DNA of 64,000 nucleotides from an uncultured Dorea sp. (GCA_934307335.1 CAKRCL010000002.1:15265-79264); one strand, 5' to 3'. Numbered from the stretch's first letter, positions 56,662-64,000 are shown. Translations and numbers: made by a program. Notes: a model not told the origin generated them from the sequence alone.

Positions 56662-57987
56662 TTAGAATTCTTTCATTGTCTTCGGGGACCATCCAACTAT
56701 CTGATCACCACAGAACATTGAGTTATTCTCCATAATAATGGATCCATCTTCTCTTACTGAAGGTCCTAAGATTTCATCGCCGGCCCATCCACCAGATAAG
56801 CCATCTCTTGCCAATGCCTCAAGCTCTCCAAGTACTGTCTCCATTGGAGGTAATTCGATTAATTCAGATACATTTCCACAGGATACAATTGCATCGCACT
56901 TCTCATCCAGTGTTACAAGTGGTTGAGATGTACCATTACGTCCTGTACACTCATTTGTAACTCCGATTGTCTTAACACCGGCATCTTCAAGTGCTACAAG
57001 ACATCCCACGAAGTCAGCATCCGGGTTACCATAACCTTCTTCTGCTACGACTGCACCGTCTGCTCCGAGTGTCTTTGCAATCTGTGCAACATAAAGTGCA
57101 GCACGTTCTTTCTGATCCAAAGCTACATTCAGGTTTGACATAATTACTCCGAGGAAATTAATTGTCTTGCCATGCTCTCTGTAAAGAGCCTTGATATTCG
57201 GTGTGTTCTGGAAGTCATATGTTGACCATTTTGATGATACAGGCATGAAACTTCCAGATACGATAGCGCCATCCAGTACCTCATTTGGATGCATTACTGT
57301 TGGAAGCATACGGTTCATATCCCAGCCATATGCCAGATCATTGTATCCCAGATTCTCCATCTGAGATTGTGGCTGCATAACATATACAACAGATGGAAGC
57401 TTTTCAGTTTCTGGATTACGTTTGATCATTGCCTCAAGATCATAAACTTCTGTATCTTCCGGTGTCAGTTCTTTTACACACTGTCCAATAAATTCTGCAA
57501 GTTTATGTCCTGCTCTTCTCAGTGCATCATTCTTCTTCTGCTGCTCATGCTTCTCGAAATCTTCATTCGTATCTGCAACAAGCACAATATTATTCAAATA
57601 ACCGAAGTATGTATATTTCTGTCCCTCGCCACTCATGTCGATAATTCCATCCTGGAAACCTCCCCAGTGTCTTCCGACTACGAGTACGCTACAATTCTTT
57701 AATGCATGTAAAGTTCCATCACCTGCCTGCGCAAGCTCACTTGTATATCCTGGGAAAAGTCCTCTGCCATCCAGTCTTACTCTAGGCTCAATTGCCTCTT
57801 TTACCGGACACATACGAATCTTGTCTCCAGGTTTTGCAATATAAAGTTCCGCCTCCGTGATTCTCTCATCTTCACGGATATAATTCAGTGCTTCTTCTTT
57901 ATTAATTGTAAGCACTCCATCATCAAAGGATAACGTGTCGCCAAACTTGATATCCTTCACATAGAAATTGCCAATCTCCAGTCTCAT
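56662..57987 (-). CDS. grdI: Betaine reductase component B subunit (GrdI type), lacking the pyruvoyl-forming Cys
   Basis: A 441-residue member of the GrdE/GrdG/GrdI family, partner of the selenoprotein B subunit (MRLEIGNFYVKDIKFGD; KEAIEPRVRLDGRGLFPG; DGIIDMSGEGQ; EEGYGNPDADF). In glycine- and sarcosine-specific members an Asn-Cys pair in GAIVSGNC is cleaved to form a pyruvoyl group. Here the place reads GAIVSGSF (Ser246-Phe247), so that processing cannot occur. This is expected for betaine, whose quaternary nitrogen cannot form a Schiff base. ATG 57987 follows AAGGAGG. It is the first gene of the operon, 60-110 bases from a two-operator promoter. Confidence 0.85.
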   Translation of the reverse strand: MRLEIGNFYVKDIKFGDTLSFDDGVLTINKEEALNYIREDERITEAELYIAKPGDKIRMCPVKEAIEPRVRLDGRGLFPGYTSELAQAGDGTLHALKNCSVLVVGRHWGGFQDGIIDMSGEGQKYTYFGYLNNIVLVADTNEDFEKHEQQKKNDALRRAGHKLAEFIGQCVKELTPEDTEVYDLEAMIKRNPETEKLPSVVYVMQPQSQMENLGYNDLAYGWDMNRMLPTVMHPNEVLDGAIVSGSFMPVSSKWSTYDFQNTPNIKALYREHGKTINFLGVIMSNLNVALDQKERAALYVAQIAKTLGADGAVVAEEGYGNPDADFVGCLVALEDAGVKTIGVTNECTGRNGTSQPLVTLDEKCDAIVSCGNVSELIELPPMETVLGELEALARDGLSGGWAGDEILGPSVREDGSIIMENNSMFCGDQIVGWSPKTMKEF

Positions 57988-58046
57988 GATTGTCCTCCTT
58001 TTCGTACCATAGATAAAATCTATGAATGACATTGATACATTTCAAA

Positions 58047-58058
58047 TAAGCGCGCTTA
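58047..58058. promoter_or_regulatory. Operator palindrome, proximal copy in the grdI leader
   Basis: TAAGCGCGCTTA is a perfect 12-base palindrome just downstream of the predicted grdI transcription start. Its centre is 40 bases, close to four helical turns, from the copy in the promoter spacer, which would allow two repressor dimers on one DNA face. Confidence 0.75.
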
Positions 58059-58076
58059 GCTTTTGTTTATGTTAAG

Positions 58077-58105
58077 ATTATAACAGTAAGCGCGCTTATT
58101 GTCAA
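58077..58105 (-). promoter_or_regulatory. Consensus promoter of the grdI-grdH-BCCT operon with operator in the spacer
   Basis: On the minus strand TTGACA (58100-58105) and TATAAT (58077-58082) are perfect vegetative hexamers separated by exactly 17 bases. The spacer contains TAAGCGCGCTTA (58087-58098). A strong promoter whose spacer is filled by an operator is the design expected of an operon held off by a TetR-type repressor. Confidence 0.85.
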
Positions 58106-58223
58106 TTGTTTTGTTAGATTTTTTCAATAATTCACAGTTAATTATAGACTAATTCTATTCATTTTCTCTAAATATTCTTTAATTTCCATGTGGTCAACCA
58201 CTTTTTAATTAAAAGTAACAAAG

Positions 58224-58247
58224 GGGGCGCTGATTTCTCAGCGCCCC
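58224..58247 (-). terminator. Terminator of the second reductase module
   Basis: GGGGCGCTGA and TCAGCGCCCC form a perfect 10-base stem with a 4-base loop, 21 bases after the stop of the YkvI-type transporter gene. The U-run is weak (CTTTGTTACTTTT). Confidence 0.75.
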
Positions 58248-58267
58248 TATTATCGGCAATTCCTATA

Positions 58268-59413
58268 TTAATTTGCTTTCTTTTTGTTCATCAGATCTTT
58301 GATGTTCTTGTAAATCATAAAGAGAATTAAAACTGCTCCAACATATCCATTTAATACATAGATAATGTTAACCAATACTCTGAATGGAAGGAATAATCCT
58401 ACAATTAAACCGAGAACTCCAAGAACAATAGTGAGAATCTTGAACTGTGATGTTCCCTCTTTTGCAAATCTAGAAGCTGGATTATAAAGGAGTGGAACCG
58501 CTGTTGTATAAATACCTGCAAATACAATAATTGCAAAGATAGCGGAGAATGGCTTCCAGATCTTAGCTGCAAGAATCAGATTTGGGATATCTGCATTCCA
58601 TACAAATGTATCACTACTTCCAATCATCGGAGTATTAATGTTTGAAATCTGCGCGAACATTACTACTGCAATAGCCACACAAACTGCAACTGTTCCGCCG
58701 ACAATACCGTAATTTAATTCTTTTTTCTTATTATTAGAACCAAGTGCTGCTGTAAAGCTTGCGAACCACAGGAGCACGAAACCAGCATATGATAAACCAG
58801 AAACAAGCCAGTTGGATCCTGCACTCTTAATTGTTTCCCCATTCGATGCGCCTTCATAAGCTGCATTTTTAATAATATCTAATCCAGCTCCAATATCACC
58901 GCCATCACGAACTAATGTAATAACTCCAATGGCAATACAAAGCACTACGATTACCGGTCCTACAGCACCGATGGCATCAACCATGGAGTTCAGTCCACCT
59001 ACAACTGTAACCACTGCCAGTGCTGTCAGAATGACTCCTCCTACCCATGCCGGAAGTCCATATTCCTGATGAAGTGTAGAGGATGCTCCTCCTACCATTA
59101 CGAAGAAGGACATGTAACAGAATAATGTGGAGTAATAATCACAGAAAGTTCCTACATACTTTCCACAAAAATGTTTGTATACATCATTTCCTTTTTCAAA
59201 CTTTTGCTCTGCACCTGCTTTTGCAAAGTTAAAATTGTAATAAAGAAAAGCTACCAGGAATACCAAAATTACAAGTAATCCTTTTACTCCATATGCTGTA
59301 TAATATTGAATGATTTCCTGACCTGTTGCAAAACCGGATCCAATTGTAAATGCAATGATTGCTCCCGCAAGTATCAGTACTCGTTTCCAACTCACCTTTT
59401 CCGCACTACCCAT
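58268..59413 (-). CDS. YkvI-type membrane transporter (APC superfamily)
   Basis: A 381-residue protein with about ten membrane helices, resembling the YkvI/COG3949 group of the amino acid-polyamine-cation superfamily. The first helix carries the unwound-helix glycine motif AFTIGSGFATGQEIIQYY typical of LeuT-fold carriers. As last gene of the operon it should import the substrate of the neighbouring reductase, a small amine or amino acid; the identity is not shown. ATG 59413 is preferred because AAAGGGGG lies 7 bases upstream. A hairpin separates it from the reductase gene. Confidence 0.8.
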   Translation of the reverse strand: MGSAEKVSWKRVLILAGAIIAFTIGSGFATGQEIIQYYTAYGVKGLLVILVFLVAFLYYNFNFAKAGAEQKFEKGNDVYKHFCGKYVGTFCDYYSTLFCYMSFFVMVGGASSTLHQEYGLPAWVGGVILTALAVVTVVGGLNSMVDAIGAVGPVIVVLCIAIGVITLVRDGGDIGAGLDIIKNAAYEGASNGETIKSAGSNWLVSGLSYAGFVLLWFASFTAALGSNNKKKELNYGIVGGTVAVCVAIAVVMFAQISNINTPMIGSSDTFVWNADIPNLILAAKIWKPFSAIFAIIVFAGIYTTAVPLLYNPASRFAKEGTSQFKILTIVLGVLGLIVGLFLPFRVLVNIIYVLNGYVGAVLILFMIYKNIKDLMNKKKAN

Positions 59414-59447
59414 AATGTGCCCCCTTTTCATTCATTTCTTTTCTTAT

Positions 59448-59482
59448 GAGCAATTTACCGGCATATAAGCCGGTAATTGCTC
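59448..59482 (-). promoter_or_regulatory. Hairpin between the second selenoprotein gene and its transporter
   Basis: GAGCAATT-ACCGGC pairs with GCCGGTAATTGCTC with one bulged base and a 6-base loop, in the 91-base gap before the transporter. The position matches the hairpin at 55293-55316 in the first module. Confidence 0.6.
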
Positions 59483-59504
59483 AATGTATACTTATGTCAA
59501 TGAC

Positions 59505-60824
59505 TTACCACTCATCTTTTTCAAAAACAGTCTGCTCTGTTATCGGAGTCTGAAGAGCTTTGAATGCTCTTCTTACAAGTTTCTCACGAATCTTGTAGGA
59601 CTCTTCTTCACCCTCAGTTGGATCTCCAAGTGGATAAGGAATACCAACAGCAGGGATAATTCTATTCGCACCGATTGTTCTGGAAATCGGAACAACTGTA
59701 CACAGATGAACTACTGGGATACCGTATTTCTCAATACCTTTAACCATCGTTGCACCGCAACGTGTACAGGTACCTCAAGTGCTGACAAGAAGAACTGCAT
59801 CTACATGCTCTTCAACTAATTTTTTACCAATTTCATCACCGAATTTAGCTGCAGAATTCGTAGCTGTTCCAGTTCCGGTTGTACTTGCAAAATAAGGATA
59901 TAATTCTCCAAATACGCCTTCTTTCTGTAATTTACGAAGTGCATCAAGTGGGATTACAAGGTTTGGATCTTCCAGTACGAACTGTCTGTCATATCCACCA
60001 TGGATTGTCATATAGTCATCTTTAGACATTCTGTCCATGCCTTCCATTGTATACCATCCAAATTTTGTTGCATTGGAGGACTCGATATGATCCGGATTAC
60101 CAACTGGTACAATACCACCAGATGTAACGATTGCAATCTTAGCTTTGCTAAGATCTTCAATTGCTTTTCCTGGCTCTACACGGTCAAATTTCGGCATAGG
60201 AAGATCTGTCTCAAATGGCTCACCTGCCATCTTCTTAAGCAGCATCTTAAGACCACGAGTTGCTCCTCTTTCTTCTGCGAAATAGTTCACACGGATACCA
60301 CGCTCAAGATATCCTTCGATTGATGGTCCAAGAATCTCCTCGCCTGTAGCCAGCTTCTTAATCAATGTTACAAACTGTGGAACTACTTTTTTCATAGTTG
60401 CAGCAGAGTTACCTGTCTTTACAAGGATTACATCCTGCTTAAACATATCAGCTCCAGGGTTCTCTTCATACATACCAGAGAGTACCGGGATACCGAGTCG
60501 CTCTTCAACCGCTTTACAAATTGTACCGCAAGCAACACCATAACGTCCAGCGTTAAATGCAGGTCCTGCAACAAAGATATCTGGCTCGTATTTCTTTACC
60601 ATCTCAATGATTGTATCTGTTGCTTTATCAAGATTTTCTCCAAAATAGTTGTCACCGCAGATAACTGTTGCAACAATCTCATAATCATCGCCCAGTCCGG
60701 CATTCAGTGCCATACCAGGTCCTATAATTTCTTCTCTTACTTCCGGCTGGAAGTCTGCTTTATCTTCTCCACCAATTCCACCGAAGAACTGATTAAGATA
60801 ATGAACGATTTTATATTTTGCCAT
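59505..60824 (-). CDS. Glycine/sarcosine-type reductase selenoprotein B subunit, Sec350 by UGA
   Basis: A 439-residue GrdB/GrdF-family selenoprotein. In-frame UGA at 59775-59777 encodes selenocysteine 350 in ST-U-GTCTRCGATMVKG; the remaining 89 residues run to 59505. The opening YKIVHYLNQFFGGIGGEDKA, VICGDNYFGE and the GGIVPVGNPDHIESSNATKFG segment are family features. It is clearly homologous to the grdH product above but well diverged. Because its partner subunit has the pyruvoyl processing site, the substrate should be a primary or secondary amine such as glycine or sarcosine. It starts 18 bases after that partner gene, with AAGGGGG upstream. Confidence 0.88.
59748..59777 (-). promoter_or_regulatory. 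Selenocysteine codon and SECIS-like hairpin of the second selenoprotein gene
   Basis: The UGA (59775-59777) and the following CGTTGC-GGT-GCAACG hairpin are identical in sequence and spacing to those of the first module. Confidence 0.8.
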
Positions 60825-60842
60825 AACTCTGAATCCCCCTTC

Positions 60843-62129
60843 TTAGTATCCTCTTGCAGCCAGTTTGTTAAATCCATTTGCGATTGTAGATGCGATGATG
60901 ATCTGAAGCTCTGCCTCGAAAGATCCGTCTTCGTTGATACATCCAGCCCATCCACCGATCTGGCTTTCAATAAATTCCTGAGTTCCAATTACTCTATCCA
61001 TAGCTGGGAACATCAGTGTTGCATTTCCCTGTCCACAAGATGCGAGAGCTGTTGCCTCTTCACATGTATCTGCCAGAGATGCTGATTTACCGTCTTTTCC
61101 TGGGAACTCATCTGTGATCAGACAAACCTTTGTACCTGCTCTCTCAACCTTGCGGCAGTTCATCATAAGGTCTGTATCCGGGTTACCGTATCCTTCCTCT
61201 GTAATCAGAACTCCGTCTAACTGCAGCCATTCACAGAATTTTGCAACCATATCGGAATGTCTCTCTTTATCAGCAAGGAATACGTTCTCATTAGTAAGGA
61301 TAACTCCCATAAAGTTAATGTCTTTTCCATGATGTTTGTAGCATTCATCAATAACCGGATTGTGGAAATGATGATATGTTGTAACCTTATCACATGGAGC
61401 CACACAGTTACCAGATACAATTGCTCCATCCATAATCTCTGTTGGATACATGAATGTCGGAACGATCTGTTTTGCATCTACACCATAATAATATGTGTCA
61501 TGCAGAAGTCCCTGTGACTGAAGCATATGTATGTATCCTACCTTTGGCAGATCAGGATACTGTGCTGCCTGCTCAAATAATGGTTTTGTCTCATATGTCT
61601 CAATTACATCCGGCTCAAGATTTCTTACAAGCTCCCCAAGATATGTAGCTACTTTCAATCCTGCCATACGTCCTGCTTTCTCATATACATGAGTCTCTAA
61701 TCCATCCTGTGGTTCAATGACTACGCACAGATTATATGTTTTTGAAAATGGACAATAATCTGCAGCCGGTCCGCTCATATCAATAACACCTTCCTGGAAT
61801 CCAACGATTCTTCCGACTGTAACTACACAGCAGCCATCTAAAGCATGTGTTCTTCCAGATCCAACCTGTGGTGATACCTTTCCGATAATTCCTGGAAAAA
61901 TCTCTCCGCCGCTCACTTTCACACGTGGTTCAATGACATCCTTAACAGGTGTGATTCTTGTTGCCTCACCAGGTTTTGCAATTTCCAAATGGCATCCGAT
62001 CAGCTTGTCGTCCTCCAATACAAGTGCTTCCACCTCTTCTTTGTTTACATACAATACGTGGTTTTCCACATATGATTTGTCTGCAAACTGGATGTCCTTG
62101 ATCTCAAATTTGCCGAGTTCTAGTTTCAT
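60843..62129 (-). CDS. GrdE/GrdG-family component B subunit with pyruvoyl processing site
   Basis: A 428-residue proprotein subunit of an amine reductase component B. The processing site GAIVSGNC places Asn241-Cys242 exactly where characterised GrdE/GrdG precursors are cut to leave an N-terminal pyruvoyl group that binds the substrate amine. KDVIEPRVKVSGGEIFPG, GVIDMSGPAADYCP and EEGYGNPDTDLMM are shared with the GrdI-like paralog. It is the first gene of the second operon, after three operator-like repeats. AAGGAGGG lies before the ATG. Glycine or sarcosine cannot be distinguished by eye. Confidence 0.87.
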   Translation of the reverse strand: MKLELGKFEIKDIQFADKSYVENHVLYVNKEEVEALVLEDDKLIGCHLEIAKPGEATRITPVKDVIEPRVKVSGGEIFPGIIGKVSPQVGSGRTHALDGCCVVTVGRIVGFQEGVIDMSGPAADYCPFSKTYNLCVVIEPQDGLETHVYEKAGRMAGLKVATYLGELVRNLEPDVIETYETKPLFEQAAQYPDLPKVGYIHMLQSQGLLHDTYYYGVDAKQIVPTFMYPTEIMDGAIVSGNCVAPCDKVTTYHHFHNPVIDECYKHHGKDINFMGVILTNENVFLADKERHSDMVAKFCEWLQLDGVLITEEGYGNPDTDLMMNCRKVERAGTKVCLITDEFPGKDGKSASLADTCEEATALASCGQGNATLMFPAMDRVIGTQEFIESQIGGWAGCINEDGSFEAELQIIIASTIANGFNKLAARGY

Positions 62130-62150
62130 ACAAATTCCCTCCTTATGATT

Positions 62151-62165
62151 TGTAATCGCGATAAC
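62151..62165. promoter_or_regulatory. Operator-like element, copy 1 (TGTAATCGCGATAAC)
   Basis: An imperfect palindrome around ATCGCGAT, 22 bases before the ATG of the GrdE/GrdG-type gene, so it overlaps or closely precedes the ribosome-binding region. Confidence 0.65.
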
Positions 62166-62245
62166 TTAACACTTAAAATATAATCACGTTTTTCATTTCC
62201 GAAAGCTGGCAATTTTTCTTTTACAAATTCCTCAAGCGCGCGGAA

Positions 62246-62260
62246 TGTAATCGTGATAAC
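62246..62260. promoter_or_regulatory. Operator-like element, copy 2 (TGTAATCGTGATAAC)
   Basis: Same element with one base changed at the centre, in the same orientation as the other copies, 95 bases from copy 1. Confidence 0.65.
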
Positions 62261-62310
62261 ATATAAGTAAAAAAATATCTTTTTTGCTTTTTATGTTTAC
62301 TTTCAAAAAA

Positions 62311-62325
62311 TGTAATCGTGATAAC
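62311..62325. promoter_or_regulatory. Operator-like element, copy 3 (TGTAATCGTGATAAC)
   Basis: Identical to copy 2 and 65 bases from it, nearest to the second TetR gene. Confidence 0.65.
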
Positions 62326-62449
62326 TTTTTCCATGTAAGTAATTGCTTTTGATAGTTCTAATTATACACACATTTTTTAAATGCGCAACCCCCTTTTATA
62401 AATATCGTCATTAATACAAAATATCTATAAATATTTTTGTGCAGATTGC

Positions 62450-63178
62450 CTATTTTTTATCATTCTTTTCGCGTTTTTGTTTAAAATATCCGTCATATCC
62501 CTGCAATTCTGACGCAAGTGCCTTAACGATTATATCGAGATCATCTATAAATAAACGGACTTTTTCTTCGATTTCATCTTCCTCAATCCCGTCATCCATC
62601 ACTCCTTTAAAATAACCTTTATACAAAATACAGGACATGCGGTTTAAAATAAGCGCATTTTTCTCAGAAATCGCCCCTGCTTTCATACATTTTTTGCACA
62701 TTTCAAAATCACGTCCCCAGAAATCTGCTGTTCCAAGCATCTCTGAAAAGAATTGGTTTGCCTCATTAATGTTTTCCGGAAACATCTGATAGAATTCTTT
62801 CATAGCTCCACCCAGATATTCATTCGTATGTTCAAAAAACAGCCTGTTATAATCTTTTGGATGCCTGAAAGCCTCCTGACTGTAGCAGTACCATACTCCA
62901 ACATAGATATCCCATACTCCTCTCCAGGTCTTTTCTGCCTGATTCAGACGGATAATATAACCCTCCAGCGTATTCAGGCTGACATAATACATCAATTCTG
63001 ACTTGCTGTTAAAATAACGGTATAACGCAGCTGACGAACAGCCCAGCTCCTTCGCGATTCTACGAATAGAAAGATCTTCAGCCCCATCTTTCTCCATAAT
63101 TTTACAAACTCTTTCAATATAATCTTTTCTCGTTAAACCTTTGAAGTAATTCTGTGTTGTTTCTTTATTATCCAGCAT
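62450..63178 (-). CDS. TetR/AcrR-type regulator of the second reductase module
   Basis: A 242-residue regulator with the TetR helix-turn-helix (MEKDGAEDLSIRRIAKELGCSSAALYRYFNSKSELMYYV, about 28-66). Its ligand domain is rich in Trp and Tyr (TWRGVWDIYVGVWYCYSQEAF) and is related to the regulator of the first module, although the recognition helices differ, matching the different operators. The basic tail (KQKREKNDKK) is distinctive. The gene lies just upstream of the reductase operon on the same strand, after grdX. It likely controls the operon through the three TGTAATCGYGATAAC elements. Confidence 0.85.
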   Translation of the reverse strand: MLDNKETTQNYFKGLTRKDYIERVCKIMEKDGAEDLSIRRIAKELGCSSAALYRYFNSKSELMYYVSLNTLEGYIIRLNQAEKTWRGVWDIYVGVWYCYSQEAFRHPKDYNRLFFEHTNEYLGGAMKEFYQMFPENINEANQFFSEMLGTADFWGRDFEMCKKCMKAGAISEKNALILNRMSCILYKGYFKGVMDDGIEEDEIEEKVRLFIDDLDIIVKALASELQGYDGYFKQKREKNDKK

Positions 63179-63214
63179 CGCTCCACCGCCTATTCTTTTT
63201 CTTACCTGCTTTTT

Positions 63215-63604
63215 CTAACTAATTCTTGGAATAATATTGTCAATCACCGATAAATCGATTGTCTTAAAATCATTCGCCACCTTTTCCTGATAACTCTTTG
63301 GACTTGGTGCGATATCCTGCCACTCCTGATAAACCTGAATGCATTTGTCAATCAGCATGATATCTTTCATATTATCCTCTTCGCCCTTCGGATATACAAC
63401 TACTGATCGATATGGTGTCTGATTCGGTTTCAGGCTGGATGCTTGCGGATGTGTCAGAAGCACATGCTTGTCATAGACAAGATCTCTCACCTTAATCAGA
63501 ACATCTTCATACCCATCAAGAAGAATCACTTTCATCTGATCCTTATACTTCTCATACACTCTGTCGTTATTCGTTACCAGTATTGCTTTTTCCAGCTCCC
63601 ACAT
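63215..63604 (-). CDS. grdX: GrdX family protein
   Basis: A 129-residue protein of the GrdX family, found with glycine reductase genes in Clostridia; its biochemical role is unknown. ILVTNNDRVYEKYK at the start, LLDGYEDVLIKVRDLVYDKHVLLTHPQASSLKPNQTPYRSVVV in the middle and EEDNMKDIMLIDKCI are the recognisable stretches. ATG 63604 follows GGGAG by 9 bases and is preferred over the longer frame. It sits between the grdD-like gene and the second TetR, tying this region to the grd system. Confidence 0.85.
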   Translation of the reverse strand: MWELEKAILVTNNDRVYEKYKDQMKVILLDGYEDVLIKVRDLVYDKHVLLTHPQASSLKPNQTPYRSVVVYPKGEEDNMKDIMLIDKCIQVYQEWQDIAPSPKSYQEKVANDFKTIDLSVIDNIIPRIS

Positions 63605-63745
63605 GATTGCCGTCTCCCTTCTTAACATCTTATTTCACTCAGATGCGTTTTAATATAGTATAGTTTATCATATTTTATCTTTTTTCGCAAATATTCTGTC
63701 ATTAATTCATTTTGTAAATACGATTCAGCTACTATCTTTATAGTA

Positions 63746-63777
63746 GAGAAAAAGCTCGGATTTCTCCAAGCTTTCTC
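63746..63777 (-). terminator. Terminator-like hairpin after the grdD-like gene
   Basis: On the minus strand GAGAAAGCTTGG pairs with CCGAGCTTTTTCTC, with a small bulge and 6-base loop, 43 bases after the grdD-like stop. It separates that gene from grdX. Confidence 0.6.
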
Positions 63778-63820
63778 CCTGTTTTCAAGTTGATACCAAC
63801 TATATGACCTCTCACTATAA

Positions 63821-64000
63821 TTAGTTAATGTATCCGGCTTTCTTAAGCTCTTCATGAGCTTTCTCAAGATTTGCGTCTGATACACGAATGATCGGTCCTG
63901 TACAACCCATTCCGCTCTCTGCGTAGATATTGATCTTCCATAATGCTTTTACGGCATCCTCAAGATCCATTACTTCGATTCCTGCGATCTGTGCTGTTAC
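63821..64000 (-). CDS. grdD: C-terminus of a GrdD-like component C subunit (partial)
   Basis: The last 59 residues of a protein running in from beyond the window edge. It ends ...GMGCTGPIIRVSDANLEKAHEELKKAGYIN. The cysteine in GMGCTGP lies 26 residues from the end, matching the catalytic acetyl-binding cysteine near the end of GrdD, the component C subunit that releases acetyl phosphate. If so, the common part of the reductase (GrdC, GrdD and probably selenoprotein A and thioredoxin) lies just to the right. The assignment rests on this short stretch and the grdX neighbour. Confidence 0.7.
   Translation of the reverse strand, partial: VTAQIAGIEVMDLEDAVKALWKINIYAESGMGCTGPIIRVSDANLEKAHEELKKAGYIN

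Larger units (their letters stand above)
62130..62449. promoter_or_regulatory. Regulatory gap between the second TetR gene and its target operon
   Basis: This 320-base AT-rich stretch has no gene. It contains three direct copies of a TGTAATCGYGATAAC element, a related half-site TAATCACG at 62181-62188, and AT-rich segments that could hold minus-strand promoters. The best candidate hexamers (TTTCGG with TATATT, spacing 16) are weak. An isolated CAAGCGCGCG at 62233-62242 partly resembles the operator of the first module but lacks its right half. Confidence 0.6.

Noticed and set aside
59775-59777. In-frame TGA in the second reductase gene as a sequencing error
   Set aside because: Same motif and hairpin as the paralog; two independent errors at homologous codons are unlikely.
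62233-62242. Fourth copy of the first module's TAAGCGCGCTTA operator
   Set aside because: Only the left half and centre match (CAAGCGCGCG); without the right half it is probably chance, though cross-regulation is not excluded.
63622-63885. An 87-codon open frame on the minus strand near the right edge
   Set aside because: It overlaps the grdD-like C-terminus in another frame and crosses its terminator; no ribosome site and no family resemblance.

Overview
The window reads as chromosome of a low-GC anaerobic Firmicute, most likely a gut Lachnospiraceae-type Clostridium relative. The reasons are strong AGGAGG ribosome sites, the core Clostridia gene order (tig-clpP-clpX-lon-engB; pyrH-frr-uppS-cdsA-dxr-rseP; secA-prfB-hom-lysC; ftsH-uvrC-hprK-glk), class III fructose bisphosphatase, a long-form HPF, and selenocysteine-dependent amine reductases. 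No rRNA, tRNA or CRISPR array was recognised. Left edge (1-4690): the right end of an integrated mobile element. It carries a group II-intron-type reverse transcriptase translationally coupled to a small zinc-ribbon protein, a small unknown protein, a truncated serine recombinase that has lost its catalytic serine, and an intact large serine recombinase. The recombinase gene ends inside a split SpoIID-like/peptidoglycan-binding gene, whose 3' part (4676-5275) survives next to it. Core region (5.3-48.8 kb): mostly housekeeping genes in minus-strand operons. These cover tRNA thiolation (rhodanese/PP-loop fusion), isoprenoid and phospholipid synthesis, ribosome recycling, proteolysis (Lon, ClpXP, FtsH, RseP), protein export (SecA), the aspartate pathway (lysC, hom, dapA, dapB), gluconeogenesis, HPr kinase and glucokinase, UvrC, CTP synthase, BipA and a class A penicillin-binding protein. 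prfB carries the classical +1 programmed frameshift. A REP-like palindrome lies against the end of rseP. Right region (48.8-64 kb): accessory metabolism built around Stickland-type reduction of methylated amines. After an acyl-CoA ligase, a beta-hydroxyacid dehydrogenase and an orphan substrate-binding lipoprotein come two parallel, separately regulated reductase modules. Module 1 (52.9-58.1 kb) has a TetR regulator, a BCCT transporter, a selenoprotein B (GrdH-like) and a GrdI-like subunit that lacks the pyruvoyl-forming cysteine, as expected for betaine reductase. Palindromes TAAGCGYGCTTA lie before the TetR gene and twice in the reductase promoter, once exactly in the -35/-10 spacer. Module 2 (58.2-63.2 kb) has a YkvI-type transporter, a second selenoprotein B, a GrdE/GrdG-type subunit with the Asn241-Cys242 processing site, and a second TetR. 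Three copies of TGTAATCGYGATAAC precede its reductase genes. GrdX and the C-terminus of a GrdD-like protein follow to the window edge, so the shared acetyl-phosphate-forming components probably continue beyond it. Both selenoprotein genes contain an in-frame UGA followed by the same 15-base hairpin, and in both modules a second hairpin separates the reductase from its transporter gene.
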